Shown piece by piece: positions 19,420 through 28,484 of a stretch of DNA of 64,000 nt. The stretch is from Iodidimonas nitroreducens (GTDB lineage Bacteria; Pseudomonadota; Alphaproteobacteria; Sphingomonadales; Rhodothalassiaceae). A model generated the notes under the pieces. The model was not told the DNA's origin. It was given only the letters and a program-made list of their open reading frames with translations, and did not search any database. Location: assembly GCF_008579165.1 (NCBI RefSeq), contig NZ_BKCN01000010.1; one strand, written 5' to 3'. The position numbers were made by a program, and so were the translations under genes. Within the stretch, counting starts at the first letter, position 1, and each line of letters starts with the position of its first letter.

Positions 19420-20178
19420 ATGAATTACAATCAAAAAAAGGATAATTCATTGCCCCGTCATGTGGTGGTCCTGACCGGGGCCGGAATTTCCGCCGAAAGC
19501 GGTCTTGGCACTTTTCGTGATGCCGGGGGTTTATGGGCCAATCACCGGATCGAGGATGTGGCAACGCCGGAAGGCTTCATCAAAAATCCGCAATTGGTGC
19601 ATTATTTCTATAATCAGCGCCGGGCTGAGCTGCAAAGGGTGGCGCCCAATGCCGCCCATCATGCCCTTGTCGATCTTGAAGCCGAACTTGAGGTCGGGAT
19701 GGGTGGCGGGCTCACCCTCATCACCCAGAATGTAGATGATCTGCACGAACGGGCGGGCAGTCGATCCGTTTTGCATATGCATGGGGAGCTTTTAAAAGCC
19801 CGCTGCGAGGCTTGTGCGGCGGTGTTTCCCTGGCATCGCGATCTGGGCAGCGAAGATGTCTGTATCGCCTGCGGGCACTCTTCCCTGCGCCCGCGTATCG
19901 TGTGGTTTGGCGAGGTGCCTTTTCATCTGGATGCCATTGATGCCGCTATGGCGCGGGCCGATCTGTTTATATCCATCGGCACATCGGGATCGGTTTATCC
20001 CGCAGCGGGTTTGGTGCGTCTGGCCCGCACTTTGGGGGTGCGCACGGTGGAACTGAATCTGGAGCCATCGGAAAACCATGATTTTTTCGATGAAAGCCAT
20101 CAGGGACCGGCGGCGACCATCGTACCTGCTTTCATCGCGGATCTTTTGGCACGCTATAAAAAGGCAAGGGGGGCTTGA
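19420..20178 (+). CDS. cobB: NAD-dependent protein deacylase, sirtuin class III
   Basis: This 252-residue sirtuin has GAGISAESGLGTFRD (residues 20-34), TQNVDDLHERAGS, catalytic His121 in HMHGE, and a zinc ribbon with Cys129, Cys132, Cys148 and Cys151. Tyr64 and Arg67 (FYNQRR) match the Y-x-x-R signature of class III sirtuins that remove succinyl and other acidic acyl groups as well as acetyl. It is a cytoplasmic enzyme. The ATG at 19420 is used; there is no strong ribosome site, and a four-codon frame starts at 19409 and overlaps it. Confidence 0.93.
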   Translation: MNYNQKKDNSLPRHVVVLTGAGISAESGLGTFRDAGGLWANHRIEDVATPEGFIKNPQLVHYFYNQRRAELQRVAPNAAHHALVDLEAELEVGMGGGLTLITQNVDDLHERAGSRSVLHMHGELLKARCEACAAVFPWHRDLGSEDVCIACGHSSLRPRIVWFGEVPFHLDAIDAAMARADLFISIGTSGSVYPAAGLVRLARTLGVRTVELNLEPSENHDFFDESHQGPAATIVPAFIADLLARYKKARGA

Positions 20179-20239
20179 ACCCGGCGCCGGTTTCGCCCAA
20201 TTTGCCGCCCGGAATGCTTCCAATCAAAAGGAATGAATT

Positions 20240-20530
20240 ATGATAACGGCACTGAGCGGGGATGAGCGGAGCCAGGCGATCGCCGATCTGGCAGGATGGG
20301 CCGACAAGGACGGGCGCAATGCCATCCATAAAAGCTTTCAGTTCAAGGATTTCAATGCGGCCTTTGGCTTCATGAGCCGGGTGGCGCTGTTGGCCGAGAA
20401 AATGGACCATCACCCGGAATGGTTCAATGTGTATAATCGGGTAGAGGTCACCCTTTCCACCCATGATGCCGATGGGGTTTCCGAACGCGATATCGCCATG
20501 GCCAAAAAAATGGATGAATGGGCGGGCTGA
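20240..20530 (+). CDS. phhB: 4a-hydroxytetrahydrobiopterin dehydratase
   Basis: A 96-residue pterin-4a-carbinolamine dehydratase with the conserved active-site stretch 'KMDHHPEWFNVYNRVEVTLSTHD' (residues about 54-76; the His-His and Trp are family-defining). The enzyme recycles pterin cofactor for aromatic hydroxylases; no phenylalanine hydroxylase is in the window. It follows cobB by 61 bases on the same strand and converges with yciB eight bases away. AAAGGAATG precedes the start. Confidence 0.93.
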   Translation: MITALSGDERSQAIADLAGWADKDGRNAIHKSFQFKDFNAAFGFMSRVALLAEKMDHHPEWFNVYNRVEVTLSTHDADGVSERDIAMAKKMDEWAG

Positions 20531-20537
20531 TAGCCGC

Positions 20538-21170
20538 TCAATCCTCTGACGATTTTGGATCGATCTGCGCGCCTTCGGGCTGGTGGCGGGTGACCACGGG
20601 GGTTTGCGCAATCGCAAAAATAAAGGTGAGGGGGATGGCGCCAAAGGTTTTGAACATCACCCAATGATCGGTGGATACATTGCGCCACACCGCTTCATTG
20701 AGCACGGCCATACCGATGAAGAACAACGCCCAGTTTCGGGTGAGCAGAACCCAGCCCCGATCCGTGAGGGGCGGAAAGGCAGCCCCCAGAACCGTGCGCA
20801 GGAAAATCCGCCCCGACCACAGCCCGGTCAACAGAATGCTGGCAAAGATGAGATAAATGATGGTGGGCTTTAATTTGATGAAGGTTTCATCATGCAGCCA
20901 TAAGGTCAGCCCGCCAAACACCACCACCAGAACGGTGGAAACCCACATCATCGGCGCGATATGCCGGGTGCTGTGCCAGCTATAAGCCATGGCGGCCACC
21001 ATCGCCACCATGAAAGCCCCGGTGGCGGCAAAGATATCGGCCTGCCAATTCACGATGAAAAACACCAGAAGCGGGCCAAGCTCGGTCAGGAAACGTTGTC
21101 GGGCCGTGGCTTTGGGCCGCGTTGTTTCTTTGGGCCGCGTTGCTGGTTTAGATGATGTGGGTTCGGTCAT
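20538..21170 (-). CDS. yciB: Inner-membrane septation-protein-A family (YciB)
   Basis: This 210-residue protein has a hydrophilic, Lys/Thr/Arg-rich extension (about 25 residues) followed by five hydrophobic segments. Family markers are 'LTELGPLLVFFIVNWQ', 'KPTIIYLIFASILLTGLW', 'LTRNWALFFIGMAVLNEAVWRN' and 'WVMFKTFGAIPLTFIFAIAQ'. YciB proteins affect septation and envelope maintenance; the mechanism is not settled. It is monocistronic in appearance, in front of sdhB but with a 72-base gap. Confidence 0.93.
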   Translation of the reverse strand: MTEPTSSKPATRPKETTRPKATARQRFLTELGPLLVFFIVNWQADIFAATGAFMVAMVAAMAYSWHSTRHIAPMMWVSTVLVVVFGGLTLWLHDETFIKLKPTIIYLIFASILLTGLWSGRIFLRTVLGAAFPPLTDRGWVLLTRNWALFFIGMAVLNEAVWRNVSTDHWVMFKTFGAIPLTFIFAIAQTPVVTRHQPEGAQIDPKSSED

Positions 21171-21242
21171 GTGGTCCTTTGGGCTTTCGCGGCTTGCCTA
21201 TGGGGCGGATAAAGGGCGTGCGGCCCCTTATCAACCCTCTTA

Positions 21243-22025
21243 TCAACCTTGGCGCTCGGCAACCAGCTTCTTGATTTCCGCAATGGCTTTGGCAGGATTC
21301 AGCCCCTTGGGGCACACATTGGTGCAATTCATGATGGTGTGGCAGCGATAAAGCCGGAAAGGATCTTCCAGATCATCGAGACGCTCGCCCGTCATTTCAT
21401 CGCGGCTATCGGCAATCCAGCGATAGGCCTGCAACAAAGCCGCCGGGCCCAGATAGCGATCGGAATTCCACCAATAGCTGGGGCAGGCTGTGGAGCAGCA
21501 GGCGCATAAAATACATTCATAAAGGCCATCGATCTTGCTGCGATCTTCATGGGATTGCAGGCGTTCGCTGCCCGCCGGATCGGGGGAAACGGTTTTCAGC
21601 CAGGGCTCGATGGATTCATATTGGGCATAGAAATTGCCCATATCAGGGACCAGATCCTTGATGATCGGCATATGGGGCAGAGGGTGGATCACCACATCGC
21701 CCTTCACATCATCAAGGGAAAGGGTGCAGGCAAGGGTATTGGTGCCATTGATGTTCATGGCGCAGGAGCCACACACCCCTTCGCGGCAGGAACGCCGGAA
21801 AGTGAGGGTGGTATCCACCTCGTTCTTGATCTTGATCAGCGCATCCAGAACCATCGGCCCGCATTTATCAAGATCAAGGCCATAGCTATCGATCCGCGGA
21901 TTTTCGCCGCTATCGGGATCATAGCGGTAAACATGCAGCGTGCGCACATTGCTCGCCCCTTCGGGCGCAGGCACATGCTTGCCTTTGTTTACTTTGGAAT
22001 TTTTCGGCAATGTGAATTTCGCCAT
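21243..22025 (-). CDS. sdhB: Succinate dehydrogenase iron-sulfur subunit
   Basis: SdhB carries the three iron-sulfur clusters of complex II. The [2Fe-2S] ligands are in SCREGVCGSCAMN plus a downstream Cys, the [4Fe-4S] ligands in CILCACCSTACP, and the [3Fe-4S] in 'CHTIMNCTNVCPKGLNP'. The start at 22025 is preferred because GAGGA sits seven bases upstream; the ATG at 22031 would leave almost no spacing. It is the last gene of sdhCDAB, 36 bases after sdhA. Protein length about 260 residues, normal. Confidence 0.97.
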   Translation of the reverse strand: MAKFTLPKNSKVNKGKHVPAPEGASNVRTLHVYRYDPDSGENPRIDSYGLDLDKCGPMVLDALIKIKNEVDTTLTFRRSCREGVCGSCAMNINGTNTLACTLSLDDVKGDVVIHPLPHMPIIKDLVPDMGNFYAQYESIEPWLKTVSPDPAGSERLQSHEDRSKIDGLYECILCACCSTACPSYWWNSDRYLGPAALLQAYRWIADSRDEMTGERLDDLEDPFRLYRCHTIMNCTNVCPKGLNPAKAIAEIKKLVAERQG

Positions 22026-22061
22026 GGTCATATCCTCATCAAGCCAAAGCCAGATCGCGGT

Positions 22062-23852
22062 TCAGTAAACCCGTTCCTTTGGCTTTACATATTCAAATTC
22101 ATCCGACAGCGTATAATCATGCACCGGGCGATAATCGATGGCCACCTTGCCATCATCAAAGCGCGCCACCGTGTGTTTCATCCAGTTTTGATCATCGCGC
22201 TTGGGATAATCCTCATGCATATGCGCGCCGCGCGATTCATGACGATTTTCAGCACAATGCATGGTGACCATCGCCTGCCCGATGAGATTATCAAGCTCCA
22301 GCGTTTCGATGAGATCGGAATTCCAGATCAGCGAGCGATCCGTGACATGCAGATCGCTCATCCGGGCATAAACCTCGTCCATCTTGCCCTTGCCTTCTCG
22401 CAAAACCTCTTCGGTGCGGAAAACGCCGCAATTAGCCTGCATGGTTTTTTGCATATGCAGGCGCACATCAGCGGTGGGCGATCCACCCTTGGCATTGCGG
22501 AAATGATCAAGCCGCCCCAGCGCCTGTTCGGCGTGATCGGCGGGCAGGGGCATGTGGTTTGTGTTGGCTTTCACCGTTTCCGCAACTCGGAAGGCCGTGG
22601 CCCGGCCAAAGACCACAAGATCAATCAGGGAATTGGAGCCAAGCCGGTTCGCCCCATGCACTGAAACGCAGGCCGCTTCACCCACTGCAAACAGCCCCGG
22701 CACCACCCGATCAGGATCATCGGCGGCAGGATTGATCACCTCGCCATGATAATTGGTGGGAATGCCGCCCATATTATAATGCACGGTAGGCACCACGGGG
22801 ATTGGCTCTTTGCGCACATCCACCCCTGCGAAAATCCTGGCGGATTCCGAAATGCCGGGCAGGCGCTCGGCCAGAATGGCCGGATCGAGATGATCGAGAT
22901 GCAGATGCATATGATCGCCTTCCTCGCCCACGCCCCGGCCTTCGCGGATTTCCTGTGCCATCGAGCGGGAAACCACATCGCGGCTGGCCAGATCCTTGGC
23001 CGAAGGGGCATAGCGCTCCATAAAGCGTTCGCCCTTGGAATTGGTGAGATAGCCGCCTTCGCCCCGCGCCCCTTCGGTGATCAGCACGCCCGCGCCATAA
23101 ACCCCGGTGGGATGGAATTGCACAAATTCCATATCCTGAAGCCCAAGGCCCGCGCGCAGCACCATGCCGCCGCCATCGCCGGTGCAGGTATGGGCCGATG
23201 TGGCCGAGAAAAAGGCCCGGCCATAGCCGCCGGTGGCCAGCACCACAGCATGGGATTGAAAGCGATGGATCGTGCCATCTTCAAGGCAGAGGGCGATCAC
23301 ACCCCGGCATTGGCCGTCCTTGTCCATGATCAGATCGATGGCAAAATATTCGATGAAAAAATCGGTCTTGTTCTTCAGGCTTTGCTGATACAGCGCATGG
23401 AGCATGGCATGGCCGGTGCGATCAGCGGCAGCGCAGGTGCGCTGGGCGGGGGGGCCTTCGCCATATTTCGTGGTCATGCCGCCAAAGGCGCGCTGATAGA
23501 TCTTGCCTTCCTCGGTGCGGGAAAAAGGCACGCCGAAATGTTCCAGCTCATAAACCGCTTTGGGCGCTTCGCGGCACAGATATTCGATGGCGTCCTGATC
23601 GCCCAGCCAATCCGATCCCTTCACCGTATCATAGGCATGCCATTGCCATGTATCATCGCCCATATTGCCAAGGGCGGCGGCAATCCCGCCCTGCGCCGCC
23701 ACGGTGTGCGAGCGGGTGGGAAAAACCTTGGTGATGCAGGCGGTTTTAAGGCCGGCCTGAGAAATCCCCATGGTTGCGCGCAGGCCGGAACCCCCGGCGC
23801 CAACCACCACGGCATCAAATTTATGATCAATGATCGGATAGGCAGCGGACAT
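22062..23852 (-). CDS. sdhA: Succinate dehydrogenase flavoprotein subunit
   Basis: About 596 residues. The FAD-binding loop VVGAGGSGLRA is near the N-terminus, the His that binds FAD covalently is in SHTVAAQGG, and the substrate-site segments 'HPTGVYGAGVLITEGARGEGG' and 'HGANRLGSNSLIDLVVFGR' are intact. SdhA oxidises succinate in the TCA cycle. The ATG at 23852 has GGGGG at good spacing; an ATG at 23861 overlaps the sdhD stop (ATGA) and is a possible coupled start. No frame break is present. Confidence 0.97.
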   Translation of the reverse strand: MSAAYPIIDHKFDAVVVGAGGSGLRATMGISQAGLKTACITKVFPTRSHTVAAQGGIAAALGNMGDDTWQWHAYDTVKGSDWLGDQDAIEYLCREAPKAVYELEHFGVPFSRTEEGKIYQRAFGGMTTKYGEGPPAQRTCAAADRTGHAMLHALYQQSLKNKTDFFIEYFAIDLIMDKDGQCRGVIALCLEDGTIHRFQSHAVVLATGGYGRAFFSATSAHTCTGDGGGMVLRAGLGLQDMEFVQFHPTGVYGAGVLITEGARGEGGYLTNSKGERFMERYAPSAKDLASRDVVSRSMAQEIREGRGVGEEGDHMHLHLDHLDPAILAERLPGISESARIFAGVDVRKEPIPVVPTVHYNMGGIPTNYHGEVINPAADDPDRVVPGLFAVGEAACVSVHGANRLGSNSLIDLVVFGRATAFRVAETVKANTNHMPLPADHAEQALGRLDHFRNAKGGSPTADVRLHMQKTMQANCGVFRTEEVLREGKGKMDEVYARMSDLHVTDRSLIWNSDLIETLELDNLIGQAMVTMHCAENRHESRGAHMHEDYPKRDDQNWMKHTVARFDDGKVAIDYRPVHDYTLSDEFEYVKPKERVY

Positions 23853-23857
23853 CAAAC

Positions 23858-24241
23858 TCATCCCCCGAAAGATATTTTGAGAACAGACAGAATGCCAGCC
23901 AAAGCCAAAGCAAGGGTGGCGAAAGTGAGCGCCAGAAGGCTGATCTTTTTCGTGCCTTCATCATGCACATAATCTTCGATCACGATCTGCACACCCAAAC
24001 GGAAATGGTAAAACAGGCTGCCAATCAAAAGCACCAGCAAAACACTGACGATAGGATCGCGCACCCACCAGATGATGGTGGCATAATCGGCGCCGGCCAG
24101 GGTCATCACCGAGGCCGCAAACCATAAAACCAGAAACAGATTGACCACCGCCGTGATCCGCTGATGCCACCAATGATGCGCGCCGGACCGGGCAGAGCCA
24201 AGCCCCCGGACCTTGGAAATCGGTGTCCGAAATTTTGTCAT
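23858..24241 (-). CDS. sdhD: Succinate dehydrogenase membrane anchor subunit
   Basis: This 127-residue protein has three membrane helices. The 'HHWWHQRITAVVNLFLVLW' start of helix I and the 'FYHFRLGVQIVIEDYVHDEGTKK' segment, with the heme/quinone-side His, are characteristic of alphaproteobacterial SdhD. The frame is open upstream, but the ATG at 24241 preceded by GGGAG is the sensible start. It anchors SdhAB to the inner membrane and helps form the quinone site with SdhC. Confidence 0.93.
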   Translation of the reverse strand: MTKFRTPISKVRGLGSARSGAHHWWHQRITAVVNLFLVLWFAASVMTLAGADYATIIWWVRDPIVSVLLVLLIGSLFYHFRLGVQIVIEDYVHDEGTKKISLLALTFATLALALAGILSVLKISFGG

Positions 24242-24255
24242 GGCCTCAGTCTCCC

Positions 24256-24651
24256 TTATAAAGCACCGGCAAAGCCATAGGCGCCCGCCCATAGGCCCAA
24301 AGTCAGCGCGATGGCGGCCAGAATGGCCAGAATGCCGATGCGCCGATTGGATGCAATCTCCAGCCCCCGGCCTGTATCCATGATCAAATGGCGCACCCCG
24401 GTGCACAGATGCAGCATCACGGAAAAGGTGACGCCAAACAGCACCAACCGACCCAACAGGCTGGTCAGAAAATCATGAAATCCGGCAAAGGCTTCGGGGC
24501 CGCTGGCCAGAGCATAAAAGCCCCAGACCAAAAGCAGGGCCCCCACCGCATTGCCGATGCCGGTGGTGCGATGGGCGATGGACAGGCCCATATGCAAGCC
24601 CCAGCGCCAGATTTGCAGATGCGGCGATAACGGACGTTCTGTGCTGGCCAT
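24256..24651 (-). CDS. sdhC: Succinate dehydrogenase cytochrome b556 subunit
   Basis: First gene of sdhCDAB, 131 residues from the ATG at 24651, chosen over the upstream ATG (24672) because GGGAGG precedes it at six bases. 'RPLSPHLQIWRW', 'SIAHRTTGIGNA' (quinone-site Ser/Arg) and 'HLCTGVRHLIMDTG' (heme-ligand His) are diagnostic. Three membrane helices follow the family pattern. The operon promoter must lie in the roughly 250 bases upstream, but I cannot identify it. Confidence 0.95.
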   Translation of the reverse strand: MASTERPLSPHLQIWRWGLHMGLSIAHRTTGIGNAVGALLLVWGFYALASGPEAFAGFHDFLTSLLGRLVLFGVTFSVMLHLCTGVRHLIMDTGRGLEIASNRRIGILAILAAIALTLGLWAGAYGFAGAL

Positions 24652-25217
24652 CGATAGCCTCCCGATCAGCATGTGGTCTCATAATGAAAGACATTACGCG
24701 GCATTGGCGAGATAAGATACGCGATCAAATGACGCGCATCTTATGGGTGAAGTGCAGGCGCGATAACGCCTCAACGTCATCGCATCCGTGTTTAATGGCT
24801 TGCTGGGGGTGACGCAAGGCGCGAATGCGTGAGGATCAAAATCCTGCCTTATTTTCCGGTGTCGCTCCGGACTTTTTTCGATATTCCGGCCCTATTTTTT
24901 TCGTCATTCCGGGCTTGACCCGGAATCCATTCTTTGGCGTGCTCAGCCCTTCACGAGGTGGATTCCGGGTCAAGCCCGGAATGACGATATTTGTGGGCCG
25001 GGGTGACGAAAAAGGGGGGTCTCCGCCCGGGGTGACGAATTTATATCAAACGCAAACACCTCACGTCATCCCGGACGCGGGGCAGACCGAAGGGGTGCGC
25101 CGCTGAGCCGGGATCCATCTTTGGCACGCTCTGCTCTTCACGAGGTGGATTCCGGGTCAAGCCCGGAATGACGATATTTGTGGGCCGGGGTGACGCGGGC
25201 CTTCGGCGGAAAATCTT
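24652..25217. other. Long intergenic region with palindromic repeats
   Basis: This 566-base gap lies between sdhC and the CitE-like gene. The first 250 bases are the sdh upstream region. The rest is mainly the repeat cluster described separately. Frames open across it consist of repeat sequence and are not genes. Confidence 0.6.
24901..25195. repeat. Extragenic palindromic repeat cluster
   Basis: An identical 60-base unit occurs directly at 24949-25008 and 25136-25195; it starts CTTCACGAGG and ends GGGGTGACG. Within it, the segment TTCCGGGTCAAGCCCGGAA is itself palindromic. Its inverted counterpart at 24902-24929 pairs with 24959-24986 to give a stem of about 28 base pairs around a short loop. 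A diverged copy lies at 25063-25116. Elements built on CCGGGTCAAGCCCGG are common extragenic repeats in alphaproteobacteria. Shorter relatives occur at 63076-63120 in this window. Confidence 0.85.
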
Positions 25218-26088
25218 CTACCCCCGGGCGGTGATGGCGTCATCGAGGGCGAGGAGGCGTTTGGCGGCTTGTACATGCAAAAGCTCGATCATCTTGCCAT
25301 CCAGCACGGCGACGCCCTTGTTCGCGGCTTCGGCCTCTGCCCAGGCATCCACCATCGCCCGCGCTTTTTCGATGGCGTCGGCTGAGGGCCGGAAAATCTC
25401 ATTGGCGGGATCGATCTGGCGCGGATGCACCAAAGTTTTGCCGTCAAAGCCCAAGGCCGCTGCCTTGCCGCAGGCCCGGCGGAAGCCATCCCCATCATCA
25501 AGCGCCCCATAAACCCCATCGATGATCGCCAGATCATAAGCCCGCGCCGCCAGCAGAGACAGGCCAAAGCTGGTGGCAAAAGCCGCTTCATCGGCATCGG
25601 GGGGCAGCCGCAGGTCCTTGGCCAGATCATTGGTGCCCATCACGAAACAGGCCAATCTGGGGGTGCTGGCAGCAAGGCTTTGGGCATTCAAAATTCCCAA
25701 AGGCGTTTCCATCATCGCCCAGATGGCGCAATCGGGGGCATAGCCCAGCGCATTCATCCGCTGTTCCAGATCGTTGATCTGATCCGGCGTGCTTACCTTT
25801 GGCAGCAAAATGGCATCGAGCGTGCTTTGGGGCAGGGCCTCAAGGTCTTCGTGCCCCCAATCGCTGTCAAGGGCATTGATCCGCACCACCAGTTCGCGTT
25901 CGCCATAGCCCCCGGCATTGAGGGCGGCCCGCACCTGCTGGCGGGCCTCATCCTTGGCGGTGGGGGAGACGGCATCCTCGAGATCGAGAATGAGCATCAC
26001 AGGGGAGCGACCGCGCCTTTTGCAGGGCACGGCTGTTTGATCCCGGCATATACAGAATGGACCGACGGGGGCGGGTGGCGGCAGGCAT
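25218..26088 (-). CDS. HpcH/HpaI aldolase family, CitE-like CoA ester lyase (frame break)
   Basis: The C-terminal 270 residues hold the CitE-like barrel: 'LILDLEDAVSPTAKDEAR', 'LPKVSTPDQI', 'METPLGILNAQSLA', 'FVMGTNDLAKDLR' (metal-site Asp) and 'KTLVHPRQIDPAN'. The true N-terminus 'RRSILYMPGSNSRALQKARSLPCDA' is in another frame beginning at the ATG at 26088, preceded by AGGA. A break near 25993 separates them; loss of two bases in a CTCTC repeat (or gain of one base) would account for it. The joined protein has about 290 residues. Members cleave malyl-, citramalyl- or related CoA esters; substrate not determinable here. Confidence 0.82.
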
Positions 26089-26129
26089 AAGCATCAATCC
26101 TTTATGGGGTAAGGGGTGGGGTGGGCCGA

Positions 26130-27455
26130 TCAGAAATCGTTCTTGGCCACATGGCCCGCCCGCATCACAAAGCCCACATCAAGAAGGGCTTCGATATTAT
26201 CAAGAGGATCGCCTGAAACGGCAATGATATCGGCATATTTGCCCGCTTCGATGGTGCCCAGCTTATCGCTCATCCCCAGCAATTGGGCGGCATTCACCGT
26301 GGCGGTGGCGATCATTTCATCATTCTTCATGCCCAGGTCGCGCAGCAATAAAAATTCCTGAGCATTATCGCCATGGGCTGAAACACCGCTATCGGTACCA
26401 AAGGCGATTTTCACCCCGGCCTTATAAGCCTTGCCCACATTGGCCATCACCAAGGCGGGCAGGCCCAGCGCTTTTTCCCGGATCGAGGGGGGCAGGAAAT
26501 CCTGCTCGCGGATTTTATCGACCACGGTTTTCCCGGCGATCAGCGTAGGCACCAGCCAGGCGTCGCTCTTTTTAAGCAGCTTGATCGAGCTTTCATCGAG
26601 CAGCGAGCCATGTTCGATGGAATCGATCCCGGCTTCCAAAGCGGCATTGATGCCATCGGCGCCATGAGCATGGGCGGCCACCTTGCGGCCCATGCTGTGG
26701 GCGGTGGAGATAATCTCGGCGATTTCATCGTCTTTCATCTGCTGCATCAGGCCGGTGGCGGAATCCGACAGCACGCCGCCGGTGGCGGTGATCTTGATCA
26801 CATCGGCCCCATATTTGACAGCAGTGCGCACTGCCCTGCGGCAATCATAAGGGCCATCGCAGATGGTATCGGGGGTCATCATATGGAGGATTTCGGCATT
26901 ATAACCATCCACATCGGCATGGCCGCCGGTACCCGAGATGCTATTGCCCGCCGCGATGATGCGAGGGCCGCTGACCCAGCCTTTTTCAATCGCATCGCGC
27001 AGGCCATAAATGGCTTCCGGGTCGCCCCCCAGATCGCGCACCGTGGTAAAACCGGCATCAAGGGTGCGTTTGGCATAAAGTGCGCCCTGCATGGCCATAT
27101 CGGTGGTGCTCATCTTCACCCGATCAAGGGCGGCCTGTGGCCCCAGTTCAAACAGCAGATGGGTATGCATATCGATCAGCCCGGGCATCACCGTGGCGTT
27201 TTTCAGATCGATCACTTCATGCTTTTGGGGATCGGCATCATTATAGCCCGCTTCGATTTTTTCGATTTTGCCATCGGCAATGATGATCGATTGTTCACGC
27301 AAAGGCGGTTTTTGCGGATCGATGATCAGCCGTCCGGCATGGATCACCGTATGGGCCATGGCCGTGGCGTGAAAGCCAAGGCTTGCGGCAAAGCCGGTGA
27401 TGGCGCCGCCCGCAAGCATGGCGGCAAGGCTTAAGGCTGAAATCGATCTGCGCAT
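26130..27455 (-). CDS. Exported metal-dependent amidohydrolase
   Basis: This 441-residue protein starts at 27455 after GGGGAA, with a signal peptide (residues 1 to about 33, ending near TAMA-H). The amidohydrolase barrel shows HTHLL (first metal His pair), the Lys-containing 'GADVIKITATGG', the His of 'AHAHG' and of 'SIEHGS', and the final Asp in GTDSG, then the usual 'GTIEAGKYADIIAVSGDPL' end. The closest relatives in style are the Xaa-Pro/Xaa-Arg dipeptidase-like imidazolonepropionase group. It is likely periplasmic and may hydrolyse dipeptides. It follows an unrelated lyase gene by only 41 bases on the same strand. Confidence 0.85.
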   Translation of the reverse strand: MRRSISALSLAAMLAGGAITGFAASLGFHATAMAHTVIHAGRLIIDPQKPPLREQSIIIADGKIEKIEAGYNDADPQKHEVIDLKNATVMPGLIDMHTHLLFELGPQAALDRVKMSTTDMAMQGALYAKRTLDAGFTTVRDLGGDPEAIYGLRDAIEKGWVSGPRIIAAGNSISGTGGHADVDGYNAEILHMMTPDTICDGPYDCRRAVRTAVKYGADVIKITATGGVLSDSATGLMQQMKDDEIAEIISTAHSMGRKVAAHAHGADGINAALEAGIDSIEHGSLLDESSIKLLKKSDAWLVPTLIAGKTVVDKIREQDFLPPSIREKALGLPALVMANVGKAYKAGVKIAFGTDSGVSAHGDNAQEFLLLRDLGMKNDEMIATATVNAAQLLGMSDKLGTIEAGKYADIIAVSGDPLDNIEALLDVGFVMRAGHVAKNDF

Positions 27456-27628
27456 GAACATTTCCCCTGATCGTTGATGATGGCCTGCTATGATGACTTG
27501 TTTTTGGGTTTTGACAGATCGGGATGCTACTCTGCCTATGTGCCGTTGTATAGTCGGCCCCTTTGCGGATTTCTGGGGCCCAGGATTTGGGCCTTGACCT
27601 TGCCGCCGCAAAGCGGCACCCCAAAGCG

Positions 27629-28430
27629 ATGAGCAAATCGCATCCGATGATCCGCCTTTTTATCCCCGACCGGCTGATGGCCGGGCAGGCGATCCGTTTA
27701 TCGGATATGGCCGCCCATTATATCGGATCGGTGATGCGGCAAAAGCCGGGCGATCTGATCAGCCTGTTCAATGGCATGGATGGCGAATGGCGCGCCCAGA
27801 TCACCGATATCAGCCGAAAAACCGCGTTTTTAACGGTGGAAAGCCAAAGCCGCGCCCAAAAGGATGATCCCGCATGGCCCGGATTGACCCTGTGCTTTGC
27901 CCCGGTGAAGCGTGCGGGCACCGATCTGATCATCGAAAAAGCCACCGAATTGGGGGTGGCCCGCATCATCCCGGTGATCACCGACTATACCCAGATTGCG
28001 CGGCTGCGGGATGATCGTTTGCAGCTTATCGCCCGGGAAGCCGCCGAGCAATGCGGACGCTTGAGCCTGCCCCGGATCGATCCGCCTCTGCCTTTGTCAC
28101 AGCTTTTGGCGGCTAGGCCCGCCCCCGAGCCTTTGTTTTTTTGCGATGAAGCCGGGGATACCCAGCCTTTGTTGCTAGCGGCAAAACGGATTTTGGGAAC
28201 ACAATTGCGTGATAGTGAGCCGCAGGGCCCGAAGCCCTGCGCGGTTTTATGTGGGCCCGAAGGGGGCTTTTCGCCGAGCGAGCGCGAAGCCCTGCGGGCG
28301 CATCAGGCGGTTCAGCGTTGGGTTGGGGCGGCTTGTTTTGCGGGCTGAAACCGCGGTCATCGCTGCCTTGTCGGTGGTGGGGGCGGTCCTTGCAGCGGCT
28401 GACCTTGATGATCCATCGGGCTTGCAATAG
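27629..28430 (+). CDS. rsmE: 16S rRNA (uracil(1498)-N(3))-methyltransferase (frame break)
   Basis: RsmE methylates U1498 of 16S rRNA. The N-terminal PUA-like part ('MIRLFIPDRL', 'HYIGSVMRQKPGDLISLFNG') leads to the SPOUT domain with 'KRAGTDLIIEKATELGVARIIPV', 'AREAAEQCGRLSLPRI' and 'AVLCGPEGGFSPSERE'. The deep-knot end is in a second frame: removing one G near 28308-28310 gives 'HQAFSVGLGRLVLRAETAVIAAL', the normal SPOUT tail. The corrected protein is about 266 residues. The start could also be the ATG at 27647. Confidence 0.9.
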
Positions 28431-28484
28431 CGGGGCGTCTCGCCTAACTCCGTTTCACGAACAACAGTCTGGAGCGCGGGCTAT

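Noticed and set aside
21549..22664. Open frame of about 370 codons on the plus strand across sdhB/sdhA
   Set aside because: Fully antisense to well-conserved sdh genes, with low-complexity His/Ile-rich content and no recognisable domain.
22746..23972. Open frame of about 400 codons opposite sdhA
   Set aside because: Shadow of sdhA; the minus strand holds all conserved motifs.
24825..25106. Plus-strand frame in the region upstream of the CitE-like gene
   Set aside because: It consists of the palindromic extragenic repeats and has no ribosome site.
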